Positions 1 through 8,404 are shown, counted from the first letter of the stretch. The stretch is 64,000 nucleotides of DNA from Acidimicrobiales bacterium (GCA_020629635.1 JAHDCX010000003.1:250056-314055), one strand, 5' to 3'. Numbers and translations: made by a program. Notes: generated from the letters alone by a model not told the origin.

Positions 1-240
1 GAGATCAGCGACGGCTCGACGTCGATCTGTTTCCGGCGGCGGGAGGTGGACGGTCGAGACCATGCGGCGTGGGTGATGCGCAGTGACGTGTCGACGGGTC
101 AGGCGGGCCAGACCGACGTCGTGCTCGAGTTGTCCTACGACGGCGAGCTCTGGAGCAGTGCCCTGGATCCGGTGCTCTCCGCGGCGATCAGTCGCTCCAC
201 TCGTCGCTTGCCTCAGTATTTGGCCGATCAGCCGGGCTGA
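1..240 (+). CDS. SRPBCC-like protein, C-terminal part only
   Basis: The frame is open from base 1 to a TGA at 238-240, so the gene starts upstream of the window. The visible 79 residues include a tail of the form ELSYDGELWSSALDPVL followed by a helix and PQYLAD. That pattern resembles the last strand and C-terminal helix of SRPBCC (START/polyketide cyclase-like) proteins, which bind small hydrophobic ligands. The family call rests on this short fragment only; no catalytic residue can be judged. It is convergent with the DUF456 gene, 18 bases away. Confidence 0.5.
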   Translation, partial: EISDGSTSICFRRREVDGRDHAAWVMRSDVSTGQAGQTDVVLELSYDGELWSSALDPVLSAAISRSTRRLPQYLADQPG

Positions 241-258
241 CGAAGGACGGTCGCCGTC

Positions 259-750
259 TCAGATCAGTGCCGTGAGCGCCCACGCCGCCCAGAGGACGAT
301 CATCACGAATCCCATGGCGAACTGAACGAGCGCGCTCCAGCCGAATCCCTTCGCGGTGGCGAGCGTGGCGCGCCGGGCTTCGTGCCAGTCCCCTTTGTCG
401 AGGTACTCCGCTCCGAGCACACCGCCGAGCGCACCGAGCGGGAGACCGAAGACCGGGATGATGAAGAACCCGGCGATTGCCCCGACGATCATGAAGACCT
501 GTGAGGATCCCGCGGCTCCGGATTGGGCGGCGGCGTTGCGGGGGATGACGATCCCGACGACGACGCTGGCTGCGGTGATCACGGTGAGCACGACCATCAC
601 GGTGATCCCGAAAGCGTTCCAGCCGACGACGAAGCCGTGTGCGAGGGCAGCGACCCAGATCAGTCCAAGTCCGGGAATGATCGGCACCAGCACACCGACC
701 AGCCCGATGACCATGACGGTGCCGGCGAGGAGAGTGACGGCCAGATCCAC
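259..750 (-). CDS. DUF456 family membrane protein
   Basis: This 163-residue protein is nearly all hydrophobic. It starts with a membrane segment carrying the family pattern GLVGVLVPIIPGLGLIW and continues through a Gly-rich segment (PVFGLPLGALGGVLGAEYLDK) that is typical of DUF456. Four or so membrane segments are expected. The GTG start at 748-750 lies just after the thiD stop (760-762), so the two are probably cotranscribed. The role of DUF456 proteins is not known. Confidence 0.8.
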   Translation of the reverse strand: MDLAVTLLAGTVMVIGLVGVLVPIIPGLGLIWVAALAHGFVVGWNAFGITVMVVLTVITAASVVVGIVIPRNAAAQSGAAGSSQVFMIVGAIAGFFIIPVFGLPLGALGGVLGAEYLDKGDWHEARRATLATAKGFGWSALVQFAMGFVMIVLWAAWALTALI

Positions 751-759
751 GCGCCGACG

Positions 760-1587
760 TTAGCTCTCGTCAGGGACCGTGCCGCCATCGTCGTCGCTCG
801 GGCGCACGTGACGGATCGGCCCCTGGCCTCGCCCGAGCCGCCAGGAGGCGGCCGCCTCGATGGCGGCGTGAACGTGCTCGCCCGCCCCATGTATCGCCGA
901 CTCGACCGTCTGCCCGCGGGCGAGACGCGCCGTTGCGGTTGCGGCGAAGGAGCAGCCGCTGCCGTGCACGTTGCGGGTCATCACGCGGCGTCGCTCGATG
1001 ATCTGAGGCTCGTCTCGGCCGACGCACCAGGCGTCGAGCACGACGTCGCCATCCAACCAGCCGGTCACGACCGTCGCGCCGGGTCCGAGCTCGGCGATCG
1101 CCCCGCACGCCGCCATCAGCGACCTTCGATCGACGATGTCGATCCCGGACAGCAACCGGGCCTCACCCACGTTCGGCGTGCACAGTGTGGCCCGCGCGAG
1201 CAGCTCGCAGCGGGTGTGTTCGACGAGGGGCTCGCCGAACATCGGCTCGCCTCGGCGGTTCACCAGGACGGGATCGACGACCAATCGGGGGTGGGCGCCG
1301 ACCCGATCGACGACGAGCTCGGAAACGGCGAGGCGCCCGAGCATGCCGGTCTTGACGGCAGCGACGTCGAAGTCGTCGCAGAGGGCGTCGATCTGTTCGG
1401 CGATGTTGTCGACGGGGACCTGATGTGCGGAGCGGATCTCGGCGGTGTTCTGGGCGGTCACGACCGTCAGCGCGAACACCCCGTGAACGCCTGCCTCGGC
1501 GAACGAATGGAGATCGGCTGCCAGACCTGCTGACCCGCCCGAGTCTGAGCCGGCGATCGACATCGCCACCGGTGGGCTGGCGGACAC
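760..1587 (-). CDS. thiD: hydroxymethylpyrimidine/phosphomethylpyrimidine kinase
   Basis: ThiD phosphorylates HMP and then HMP-phosphate in thiamine pyrimidine synthesis. The 275-residue protein opens with the signature IAGSDSGGSAGLAADL and the AVTAQNT-like TVVTAQNT, keeps KTGML, and ends with the ribokinase-fold anion hole and base in VHGSGCSFAA. I chose the GTG at 1585-1587 because a strong AGGAGGGG ribosome site lies directly upstream (about 1591-1598). Spacing is short for that GTG but far too long for the ATG at 1563. No other thiamine genes are nearby. It follows the CopC-like gene with only 8 bases between. Confidence 0.93.
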   Translation of the reverse strand: MSASPPVAMSIAGSDSGGSAGLAADLHSFAEAGVHGVFALTVVTAQNTAEIRSAHQVPVDNIAEQIDALCDDFDVAAVKTGMLGRLAVSELVVDRVGAHPRLVVDPVLVNRRGEPMFGEPLVEHTRCELLARATLCTPNVGEARLLSGIDIVDRRSLMAACGAIAELGPGATVVTGWLDGDVVLDAWCVGRDEPQIIERRRVMTRNVHGSGCSFAATATARLARGQTVESAIHGAGEHVHAAIEAAASWRLGRGQGPIRHVRPSDDDGGTVPDES

Positions 1588-1595
1588 CGCCCCTC

Positions 1596-2093
1596 CTAGG
1601 TCCGCTTGGGAGCGAAGAACAGCGCCAACGCGCCGACGATCAACGCGATCCCGCCGAGCAGCACCCAGTTGGGACCGCTCGACCGCTCGATCAGCGATGC
1701 GAGACGCCCCTCGGCGTCGGGGTCGAAGACGAACTGGAACCGCGACGTCTGGGTGTCGCCGTCGGCGGCGAGCTCGGTGTGTTCGACCACGTAGGTGCCG
1801 GGCATGGTCAGGGGCTCGAACTCGACGGAGGTCACCAGTCCACTCGGCGAGAGTTCGGTCTCCCCGACCGGGAGCGGTGCGTCGTCGGGCCCGAAGAGCA
1901 GCGTCTCTCCTTCGGACACGGGAACCCAGAACAAGATGTCGACGTGGCTCACCGAGCCGCCGAGCACCTGCCCCACCTCGGGGGCGCGTTGGCGCACCTC
2001 GGAATGTGCGTTGGCCGCGGACGCGAACAGGAGGGACGAGACGGCGATGACGAGCGTCGCGCACACGACGCGGTCTACTCGGCGAACGCGCAT
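1596..2093 (-). CDS. CopC-like copper-resistance domain protein
   Basis: A 165-residue exported protein. It has a signal peptide (about residues 10-29, ending SAANA), then a mature start HSEVRQRAPEVG that matches the CopC N-terminus, where the first His is a copper ligand. A beta-sandwich domain with FWVPVSEGE follows. The C-terminus has a single membrane anchor (about 143-160) ending in PKRT. Free CopC proteins are periplasmic copper carriers; the C-terminal anchor suggests membrane attachment here. No CopD partner is adjacent. Metal binding is inferred from the fold and the first His only. Confidence 0.8.
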   Translation of the reverse strand: MRVRRVDRVVCATLVIAVSSLLFASAANAHSEVRQRAPEVGQVLGGSVSHVDILFWVPVSEGETLLFGPDDAPLPVGETELSPSGLVTSVEFEPLTMPGTYVVEHTELAADGDTQTSRFQFVFDPDAEGRLASLIERSSGPNWVLLGGIALIVGALALFFAPKRT

Positions 2094-2126
2094 GGCGTCA
2101 CGATACCGGGGCGGCTCCCGCGGCGA

Positions 2127-2747
2127 TCAGCGGCTGCGGAACACGCAGTAGTGGACGTCGATGCCCTGGTACTCCTCGTGCCCGGGCAGGTACGGCATTG
2201 GGTCGGAGATGTCGAGGATGTCCCAGGTGCCGTCGGCCGCGAGCGCGTCGAACGCAGCCTGGGTCTCGCGCGCCTCGAACAGATCGGTTCGCTGCGTCAG
2301 CAGGATCGGCGAGCCTGGGGCGACGATGCGGGCGAACTCGCGACACACCTCCTCCACGTCGGCGAGATAGGTCATCACCCCGACGCACACGAGCGACCCG
2401 GAGTCGAACGGCGTCGGTGGCGCGTTGAAGTCTGCGGTGTGGACGGCCCGGTAGGTCTGCGCGGTCGAGGCGATGCGAAGTGACGCCTCGGACACGTCGG
2501 CGCCCTCGACGTGTCGCCACCCGAGATCGCCGAGGGCCTTGCCGACGAGGCCGGTGCCGCAGCCGACGTCGAGCAGCCGATCGTTCGACGGATCTGCGAG
2601 CCCGGCCATCCGCTGGGCCGCAACGGCTGGAGCCTCGTAGCCATAGCCCTCGATCTCCCCGTCGTAGGCCGGAGCCCAGTCGTCGTAGAGGGCTCGGATG
2701 GTGGCGGTGTCGCTGGCGTATTGCCCGGAGAGATTCTCGCGGGCCAT
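2127..2747 (-). CDS. class I SAM-dependent methyltransferase
   Basis: The 206-residue protein has a Rossmann-type methyltransferase core: motif I LLDVGCGTGLVG at about residue 58, followed by an acidic motif (VEGADVSEASL) and the ADFNAPPTPF/GVMTYL region. N-terminal YDDWAPAYDGEIEGYGYEAP is common in small-molecule methyltransferases of the UbiE/Williams-Beuren type. I prefer the ATG at 2745-2747 over an upstream in-frame start (2801), which would overlap the aldolase gene; this start leaves a 16-base gap. The substrate is unknown. Confidence 0.8.
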   Translation of the reverse strand: MARENLSGQYASDTATIRALYDDWAPAYDGEIEGYGYEAPAVAAQRMAGLADPSNDRLLDVGCGTGLVGKALGDLGWRHVEGADVSEASLRIASTAQTYRAVHTADFNAPPTPFDSGSLVCVGVMTYLADVEEVCREFARIVAPGSPILLTQRTDLFEARETQAAFDALAADGTWDILDISDPMPYLPGHEEYQGIDVHYCVFRSR

Positions 2748-2763
2748 CAGGGTCGTTCCGACA

Positions 2764-3546
2764 TCAGTAGCCACCGCCGCCAGCGTCGTCGACCCCGACA
2801 CCTCGGCCCACGGCCAACGACTCGACGAGGTTGAGTCGCATGGCGGCGAGGTCGCTCTGGACCGTCACCATCTTGAATCCTCGGTCGAACCGGTCGTGAA
2901 TGATCTCGGGATTTCCGTGGATCCCGGCATACACACCGTGGGCGGCGCAACGTGCGGCGATGTGATCGAGCGCCTCGACGAAGGGCGGGTCTTCCTTCGC
3001 CCGACCAAGGCCCATCGAGACGGACAGATCCATCGGGCCGACGTAGATGGCATCAATCCCGTCGATGGAGAGGATCTCGTCGATGTTCTCGACGGCCTGG
3101 ATCGTTTCGATCATCGGAATCATGAGGACGTGGTCGTTTGCGATCTCGGGGTAGTCCGGATCCTCGAGCGGTTGCACCCGGATCGGGCCCGACGATCGCC
3201 CGCCCTTCGGGTGGTAGTAGCCGCGCTCGATGACGGCTTCGGCTTCGGCGCGGCTGTTGACCATGGGCACGATGACCGCCATTGCGCCCGCATCGAGGAC
3301 CTTGCCGATGATCCCGGGTTCGTTCCAGGGCACTCGAACGGTCGCCGTGGTCGTGCTGAGGTTGATCGCCTGGAGCATCGGCACGATCGTCGAGTAGTCG
3401 ACGAGGCCGTGTTGCATGTCGATGCACGTGTAGTCGAAGCCGACGCGGGCGGCGACTTCGGCGGTGATGCTCGATGGCGACGACAGCCAACATCCGATCG
3501 AGCGTTCGTTGGCCTGAAGACGATCTCGGAGGGGGTTCTGGCGCAT
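2764..3546 (-). CDS. HpcH/HpaI family aldolase
   Basis: This 260-residue TIM-barrel class II aldolase is of the HpcH/HpaI type, which cleaves or forms 2-keto-3-deoxy and 2,4-dihydroxy acids using a divalent metal. Visible family motifs are IDMQHGLVD (about residues 42-50), PWNEPGIIGKVLDAGAMAVIVPMV with the metal-binding region, EAEAVI followed by YYHPKGGRS, and IYVGPMDLS near the phosphate or carboxylate site. The ATG at 3544-3546 gives the usual family length. It is divergent from the dioxygenase at 3628; an operator-like palindrome lies between them. The actual substrate cannot be read from the sequence. Confidence 0.88.
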   Translation of the reverse strand: MRQNPLRDRLQANERSIGCWLSSPSSITAEVAARVGFDYTCIDMQHGLVDYSTIVPMLQAINLSTTTATVRVPWNEPGIIGKVLDAGAMAVIVPMVNSRAEAEAVIERGYYHPKGGRSSGPIRVQPLEDPDYPEIANDHVLMIPMIETIQAVENIDEILSIDGIDAIYVGPMDLSVSMGLGRAKEDPPFVEALDHIAARCAAHGVYAGIHGNPEIIHDRFDRGFKMVTVQSDLAAMRLNLVESLAVGRGVGVDDAGGGGY

Positions 3547-3596
3547 GGTCGTGCACGCTAGTGCGTGACTCGATTTCGTCTGGCAGACTTTGCGAT

Positions 3597-3610
3597 TGAA
3601 CGCTCGTTCA
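3597..3610. promoter_or_regulatory. TetR-type palindrome in the aldolase/dioxygenase divergent region
   Basis: The sequence TGAACGctCGTTCA is a perfect 6-2-6 inverted repeat located 17 bases before the dioxygenase ATG and about 50 bases before the aldolase start. TGAAC/GTTCA arms of this spacing are common for TetR-family operators. No TetR gene is present in the window, so the regulator is unknown. Binding is inferred. Confidence 0.45.
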
Positions 3611-3627
3611 GTCGCTGGGGGTTCTCC

Positions 3628-4743
3628 ATGACCGATGTCCTCACACTTCATGCGATCGAGGGTTCCCCTCGGCTTCGCGTCGACGGAGGCGGACGCAGCC
3701 AGGTCCTGCATCCGCATTGGCTCCGCGAACGGACCGAAGAGGCCGACGCGATCGACCAGGGCAACAAACAGCGCCTCTTCGCGCCCGCCGAGCTGGCCCC
3801 CGACCTGCATCCGACGGAGCTCCGGCCCGAACCCGGAGCGACCGTCGTCGTCTGGAGCGACGGGCACACCCAATCGGTCGACCACGCCATGCTCGCCCGC
3901 GATCTCGGTTGGGCGATCGATCCGAGCGACCCCCCACGTCGCCGCTCGTGGGTGGGACAGCTCGATCCGTTCCCCCGCTTCGAGATGCCAGACGCCACCG
4001 ACGACGCCGCCATGCGCACTGTGCTCGAAGCCTTCTGGACGTTCGGTTTCGCCATCCTGACCGACACGGCGACCGAGCCGGGCTCGCTCGACTCGATTGC
4101 GTCACAGTTCGGCGAGATCCGTGACACCAACTTCGGGCGACTGTTCGACGTGTTCACCAAGCCCGATCCGGTCGATCTCGCCTACACACCAATCGAGTTG
4201 AAGGCCCACACCGACAATCCCTACCGGGCGCCCGTACCGGGCATTCAGTTCTTGCACTGCCTCGTCAACGACTCCTCTGGTGGCGAGTCGACGCTCGTCG
4301 ACGGCCTCGCGGCCTACGAAGAACTCGGGCAGATCGATCCGGAGGGTCGGGCGGTCCTTGCGGGCACACCGGTCACCTTCCGCTACGAGTTCGGGACCGA
4401 ACGCATGCAGGCTCGGGCGTCGATCTTCGAGACCGACGCGGCTGGCGAGTTCGTCGGCATCCGCAATTCCGATCGGCTCGACTTCGTCGATCCGGTCGAT
4501 GCCGACACGCTCGACGTGTTCTACCGAGCCCGCCGAACCCTTCGGGAGTTGCTCGACCAACCCGGACGCCGCGCCCAGTTCTTGCTCGAACCCGGGCACG
4601 TCATGATGATGGACAACCGGCGTCTCCTCCACGGACGAACCGCGTACTCCCTGACGGAGGGGCATCGCCACCTCCAGGGCTGCTACATCGATCACGACGG
4701 CCCGGATCAGGGCTGGCGGGCGATCGCCGCACGCGCGTCGTAG
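3628..4743 (+). CDS. gamma-butyrobetaine dioxygenase-like TauD/TfdA oxygenase
   Basis: A 371-residue Fe(II)/2-oxoglutarate oxygenase. Residues about 8-85 form the GBBH-type N-terminal domain (RVDGGGRSQVLHPHWLRER, later VVVWSDGHTQS). The catalytic jelly-roll follows, with HxD iron ligands in KAHTDNPYR and the distal His plus 2OG-binding Arg region in MMMDNRRLLHGRTAY. This two-domain layout matches gamma-butyrobetaine hydroxylase, which makes carnitine, and trimethyllysine dioxygenase. The ATG at 3628 is preceded by CTGGGGG; a longer in-frame start at 3565 would run through the palindrome. The actual substrate is inferred only from family. Confidence 0.85.
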   Translation: MTDVLTLHAIEGSPRLRVDGGGRSQVLHPHWLRERTEEADAIDQGNKQRLFAPAELAPDLHPTELRPEPGATVVVWSDGHTQSVDHAMLARDLGWAIDPSDPPRRRSWVGQLDPFPRFEMPDATDDAAMRTVLEAFWTFGFAILTDTATEPGSLDSIASQFGEIRDTNFGRLFDVFTKPDPVDLAYTPIELKAHTDNPYRAPVPGIQFLHCLVNDSSGGESTLVDGLAAYEELGQIDPEGRAVLAGTPVTFRYEFGTERMQARASIFETDAAGEFVGIRNSDRLDFVDPVDADTLDVFYRARRTLRELLDQPGRRAQFLLEPGHVMMMDNRRLLHGRTAYSLTEGHRHLQGCYIDHDGPDQGWRAIAARAS

Positions 4744-4781
4744 ATCGACCTGTCCGTGCGCCTCCGTGACATCATCGATGC

Positions 4782-5339
4782 ATGACGAAGGGGCGGACGG
4801 TGGCGGCCGCAGCAGTCCTCGTTGCGGGACTGCTCGGCGCGCTCATCTGGTCGGGCTACCCGCGTGGCGTCGGCCCCGGCTGGGTCAGCAACAACGGGTG
4901 GCAGCTTGACGCCATGAGCATCGACGGCACCACTCTCACGGTCTCGACGAACTTTGGGGGCGTGGCGTCGGGGTGTACGCGGTTCGAGGAGTGGACGTGG
5001 AGCGAGTCGGACGATCGGGTCGACATCGAAGCGAGACTCTGGCAAGCGATCGCTCCCCAAGCCTGCACCAGCGATGGCGCGTTCGAGTCGTTGACCATCC
5101 AGCTCGAACAACCGCTCGGCAATCGTGACCTGACTGGTTGCGGAGAACCAGAGTGTCTCCCGACGGTCGCCCGTGCAGGACTGTTCGTGATCAACTCATT
5201 CGACGCCAACGATCAAGGGGTGCGGCGATCGTGTCCGCACCGAGCGGTGGTGCCGTTCTCGTCCACCTCTCGCCCGACGGATCCCGACAGATCCCGGATC
5301 TCGATGCGACCCATGGGACGCCGAGCCGGGTTCGGCTGA
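4782..5339 (+). CDS. PQQ-like beta-propeller protein, 5' part (frameshifted)
   Basis: The N-terminus is a membrane anchor or signal segment (about residues 7-25), followed by a small Cys-containing domain and then LFVINSFDAND, which reads as the first propeller strand. After DQG at base 5219 the frame changes character: the remaining residues are Arg/Pro-rich nonsense to the stop at 5339. The natural continuation, GAAIVSAPSGGAVLVHL, lies one frame over. Inserting one G in the GGGG run at 5217-5220 would join the two into a single protein of about 460 residues. Either this is a real disruption or a homopolymer error in the assembly. Confidence 0.6.
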   Translation: MTKGRTVAAAAVLVAGLLGALIWSGYPRGVGPGWVSNNGWQLDAMSIDGTTLTVSTNFGGVASGCTRFEEWTWSESDDRVDIEARLWQAIAPQACTSDGAFESLTIQLEQPLGNRDLTGCGEPECLPTVARAGLFVINSFDANDQGVRRSCPHRAVVPFSSTSRPTDPDRSRISMRPMGRRAGFG

Positions 5340-6163
5340 CCAACGAGGTCGGCGTCGTGCAGTTCGATCGAAGCGTCGTCGCGACCGACCCGTCACTCGA
5401 AAGCGAATGGTGGGAGACGGAGGGGTTCGTCGTGGGCGTCGATCACGATCACGTGTACCTCTGTGCGCCTGCATCCGGCGGCGAAGCCGAAGAGGAGACC
5501 GGGTCGATCGCAGCCCTCGCCCCAGACACCGGCGTGCGTGCCTGGACGGCCGACGGCCCGTGCACCCAACCGGTCCGGCACGGCGAGCTGCTCACGTTCG
5601 TCACCCACGACCCCGCAGTCGACGGCGGCCATCTCGTCTTCACCCTCGATGCGTCGAGCGGCGCCGAGCGTTCGAGGCGCGTCCTCGACGATGGCATCGA
5701 CGACAGCGTCATCGGAATCGACGCTGTCGTTGCCCTCGGCGATCAGACGGTCGCCACGGGCGTCCAGTCCGATGTGATCGTGTTCGACAGCCAGGGTGCC
5801 GAAGCCGCTCGGTACCCGTGGCGAACCGGAACGCCGCTCGCGGGCATCGCCGACGTCCTCTTCATCGACCAGGCTCCTGGTCTCCTCGCCCTCGACGTGG
5901 ACCGCCAGGCCGACATCTGGTCGACGGACAGCGCGAGCGCTCTGGCCATCGACGACGCCGTGTTCGAGCTCAACGCGGCCGACGGCGTTGTCGCCCGGCT
6001 CGAACCGTCGACGGGCAATGTGCTGTGGCAGGCCGAGGTTGGCCTCACGAATTCGTTCCGCGCCGCGGTCAGCGACGATGTGGTCTACGTGGCAACCAAT
6101 CTCGCCGTCATCGCGATCGACGTCGGAAGCGGTGACGTCCTGTGGGTGGAGCCGCTCGGCTGA
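5216..6163 (+). CDS. PQQ-like beta-propeller protein, 3' part (frameshifted)
   Basis: This is the downstream half of the broken gene that begins at 4782. It carries repeated propeller strands with the PQQ-like pattern, for example AALAPDTGVRAWTADGPC, VIVFDSQGAEAARY, VARLEPSTGNVLWQA and VYVATNLAVIAIDVGSGDVLWVE. These WD40-like blades normally form an extracytoplasmic scaffold. On its own the fragment has no good ribosome site or signal peptide; open frame can be followed back to 5138, but residues before about 5216 look like shadow translation. The function of the intact protein is unknown. Confidence 0.6.
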   Translation, partial: RGAAIVSAPSGGAVLVHLSPDGSRQIPDLDATHGTPSRVRLTNEVGVVQFDRSVVATDPSLESEWWETEGFVVGVDHDHVYLCAPASGGEAEEETGSIAALAPDTGVRAWTADGPCTQPVRHGELLTFVTHDPAVDGGHLVFTLDASSGAERSRRVLDDGIDDSVIGIDAVVALGDQTVATGVQSDVIVFDSQGAEAARYPWRTGTPLAGIADVLFIDQAPGLLALDVDRQADIWSTDSASALAIDDAVFELNAADGVVARLEPSTGNVLWQAEVGLTNSFRAAVSDDVVYVATNLAVIAIDVGSGDVLWVEPLG

Positions 6164-6173
6164 CGCCCGCCGC

Positions 6174-6662
6174 TCAGGCGGCGATCTGTGTCGGAAACAG
6201 CAACGTGACGTCGGCCTGACCGTCGAGCACGAGATCGCATTCTCCGGGCATCGAGATGACGCGGACGGTGCGGTTCGTGGCCTGGAATCGATCGACGATG
6301 TCACGAAATCGAGCTGATCCGCTCACGATGACCAACTCGTCAAACGTCCCGGAGCCGTGCTGGGCGAGGAACTGGTCGGCGAGGAGGCAATCGTCGTGGG
6401 TGCCGGGTTGTTCGATGACGAGCGCAGCGCCGGGGAACAGTTCCGATGCCGCCCATGCCAACTCGACCGGCGTGCCGACGAGATAGCGATCTCCCTCTCG
6501 GCGCGCCTCGGCCATCGTTTTCACGATCACCGATCGTGCGGCGAGTTCTGTGGGTTCGATCGCGCCGACCGCATCGGTGATCAGGCTCGACAAGTCGACG
6601 ACGACCAACTTCGACGTGGCCGCCCGCCGACGGTCCACCGGGCGCAGTGCTGGTGTTTCCAT
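6174..6662 (-). CDS. NYN/PIN-like domain protein
   Basis: A 162-residue soluble protein. After an Arg-rich start it has a hydrophobic strand ending in Asp (KLVVVDLSSL), a middle segment with an acidic TDDCLLADQFL-like stretch (HDDCLLADQFLAQ), and LVIVSGSARFRDIVDRF followed by RVISMPG. A strand-Asp start plus an IVSGS..F..IV pattern is what NYN/PIN-type RNases (LabA, DUF88) show. The match is by pattern only and the full set of catalytic acids is uncertain. It is convergent with the propeller gene and divergent from the ammonium transporter. Confidence 0.5.
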   Translation of the reverse strand: METPALRPVDRRRAATSKLVVVDLSSLITDAVGAIEPTELAARSVIVKTMAEARREGDRYLVGTPVELAWAASELFPGAALVIEQPGTHDDCLLADQFLAQHGSGTFDELVIVSGSARFRDIVDRFQATNRTVRVISMPGECDLVLDGQADVTLLFPTQIAA

Positions 6663-6715
6663 GGGGTTCCATCGGCCAAAACACTGACGATTCGATGGCG
6701 GGAGTCGCCGGATTT

Positions 6716-6773
6716 GTGTCGGGGGTGTTTCGTCGTGTGTCGGGCGTGTTTCGGGAAGTTTCTTCCGCGTTTC
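6716..6773. promoter_or_regulatory. six-box direct-repeat array upstream of the first amt gene (GlnR-like)
   Basis: Six pentamers, GTGTC, GTTTC, GTGTC, GTTTC, GTTTC and GTTTC, start at 6716, 6727, 6737, 6748, 6758 and 6769. The spacing is 11, 10, 11, 10 and 11 bases, one helical turn each. On the minus strand they read GACAC and GAAAC, which fit the GnnAC-n6-GnAAC layout of actinobacterial GlnR sites. The array ends about 140 bases before the transporter start. Nitrogen control is an inference from motif shape and target gene. Confidence 0.55.
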
Positions 6774-6914
6774 GCAGTGGTGAACGTCGCCCGCGGGACT
6801 TCAACACCGGGAATCGGCCGCGCCATCGTCATGTCCAGGCGCCTCAATGCTGCGGCGCCACCCAACATCGACCCGGTGACGGACTGGGTCCACTTTGCTC
6901 GTAGGAGGGCAGGA

Positions 6915-8327
6915 ATGAAACGGAAGCTTCTGGGTGGTGCAGCGGTCACGCTCGCCGCACTTGCGATCACGGAACCGGCTGCAGCGCAGTCGATCGCCGA
7001 CATCGAGCGCGGGACCGCAGAAGGCAACGACCTTCTGAACATGGTCGTGCTCGACAACATCTTCATCTTCTTCGCGGGCGTGCTCGTCCTGTTCATGCAG
7101 GCCGGCTTCGCCATGGTCGAAGCGGGCTTCACCGAGGCGAAGAACTCGGCGAACATCATGATGAAGAACATCATGGACGCCTGCGTGGGCATGTTGTTCT
7201 TCGGCCTCATCGGCTGGAACATCGCCTACTCTGGTGCGAGCTTCTTCGGCATCGCCGAGGGCCCCTTCGCCGGAATCTTCGGCGTCGCCGGCATGAGCGA
7301 CCTCAACCCCGCCGACGTTGCGGACTACCCGTTGGCCGTGCCGGTCGACTGGTTCTTCCAGGCGGCCTTCGCTGCGGCAGCGGCGACCATCGTGTCGGGC
7401 GCCGTCGCCGGCCGTACCCAGTTCAAGGGCTACCTCCTCTACTCGATCGTGATCACCGCCGTGATCTACCCGGTCGTCGTCAACTGGCAGTGGGGCGGCG
7501 GATGGCTGTCCGAGATGGGCTTCGTCGACTTCGCTGGCTCAGGTCTCGTCCACATGACCGGCGGTGTCGCCGCACTCATGGGTGCGATCGTCATCGGTCC
7601 TCGCATCGGCAAGTTCGGTCCCGACGGCAAGCCCCGCACGATCAATGGCCACAGCATCCCGCTCGCCATGCTCGGTGTGTTCATCCTCTTCATCGGTTGG
7701 TTCGGCTTCAACCCCGGCTCCGAGCTCCAGGCAGACATGGCCGTCCCGTACGTGGCCGTCCTCACCGCCTTCGCCGCCGCAAGCGGTGGCTTCGCAGCGA
7801 TGTTCACCTCGTGGGCCGTCATGGGTAAGCCTGACGTCGGCATGGCCGGCAACGGCATGCTCGCGGGCCTCGTCGCCATCTGCTCGGGCATCGGCAACTT
7901 CAACAGCGTCTGGACGCTTGTGACCGGCGCCATCGCTGGCGTCATCGTCGTCTTCTCGATCCGTGCGGTCGAGTCGGCCAAGATCGACGACCCCGTCGGA
8001 GCCTTCTCGGTGCACGGCGTGTGCGGCTTCTGGGGCCTCGTGGCCACGGGCCTGTTCGCCACGACGTCCTCGCCGGTCGACAACTCGGGCGGCGGCCTCC
8101 TCACCGACGGAAGCGCCAGCCTCCTCATCGATCAGGTCGTCGGCGGCGTGGCGATCTTCGTCTTCGTGGCCATCGCGTCGGGTGCACTCTTCGCCGGGCT
8201 CAAGGCCGCTGGCCTCCTCCGGGTGTCCGAGGAAGAAGAGCTTGCCGGCCTCGACCTGTCCGAGCACGGTGCACCGGGCTACGACATGGGCATCGAGCAG
8301 ACGGCATCGACCACGGTGCTCAGCTGA
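6915..8327 (+). CDS. amt: ammonium transporter with signal peptide
   Basis: This 470-residue Amt/MEP/Rh channel conducts ammonium across the inner membrane. It has a cleavable-looking signal peptide (about residues 1-25, ending EPAAAQ) before the eleven-helix core. The twin pore histidines appear in GLVHMTGGVAAL and AFSVHGVCGFWG, and the Asp that orients ammonium in DFAGSGLVH. The C-terminal tail RVSEEEELAGLDLSEHG is the usual cytoplasmic regulatory tail. The ATG at 6915 follows AGGAGGGCAGGA. A longer open frame upstream (from 6357) is antisense to the NYN gene and is ignored. No glnK gene follows. Confidence 0.95.
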   Translation: MKRKLLGGAAVTLAALAITEPAAAQSIADIERGTAEGNDLLNMVVLDNIFIFFAGVLVLFMQAGFAMVEAGFTEAKNSANIMMKNIMDACVGMLFFGLIGWNIAYSGASFFGIAEGPFAGIFGVAGMSDLNPADVADYPLAVPVDWFFQAAFAAAAATIVSGAVAGRTQFKGYLLYSIVITAVIYPVVVNWQWGGGWLSEMGFVDFAGSGLVHMTGGVAALMGAIVIGPRIGKFGPDGKPRTINGHSIPLAMLGVFILFIGWFGFNPGSELQADMAVPYVAVLTAFAAASGGFAAMFTSWAVMGKPDVGMAGNGMLAGLVAICSGIGNFNSVWTLVTGAIAGVIVVFSIRAVESAKIDDPVGAFSVHGVCGFWGLVATGLFATTSSPVDNSGGGLLTDGSASLLIDQVVGGVAIFVFVAIASGALFAGLKAAGLLRVSEEEELAGLDLSEHGAPGYDMGIEQTASTTVLS

Positions 8328-8356
8328 TCACCAACTGAATCCGGCTCCGGCCGGCA

Positions 8357-8404
8357 GGGGTGGAGACGGGAGCGACTCCCACAACAGCTTCCCGTCTCCA
8401 CCCC
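8357..8404 (+). terminator. 15-bp perfect hairpin after the first amt gene
   Basis: GGGGTGGAGACGGGA (8357-8371) pairs perfectly with TCCCGTCTCCACCCC (8390-8404) around an 18-base loop. It begins 29 bases after the amt stop. It lacks a T-run, so it may work as a transcript-end stabiliser or attenuator rather than as a classical terminator. Confidence 0.5.
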
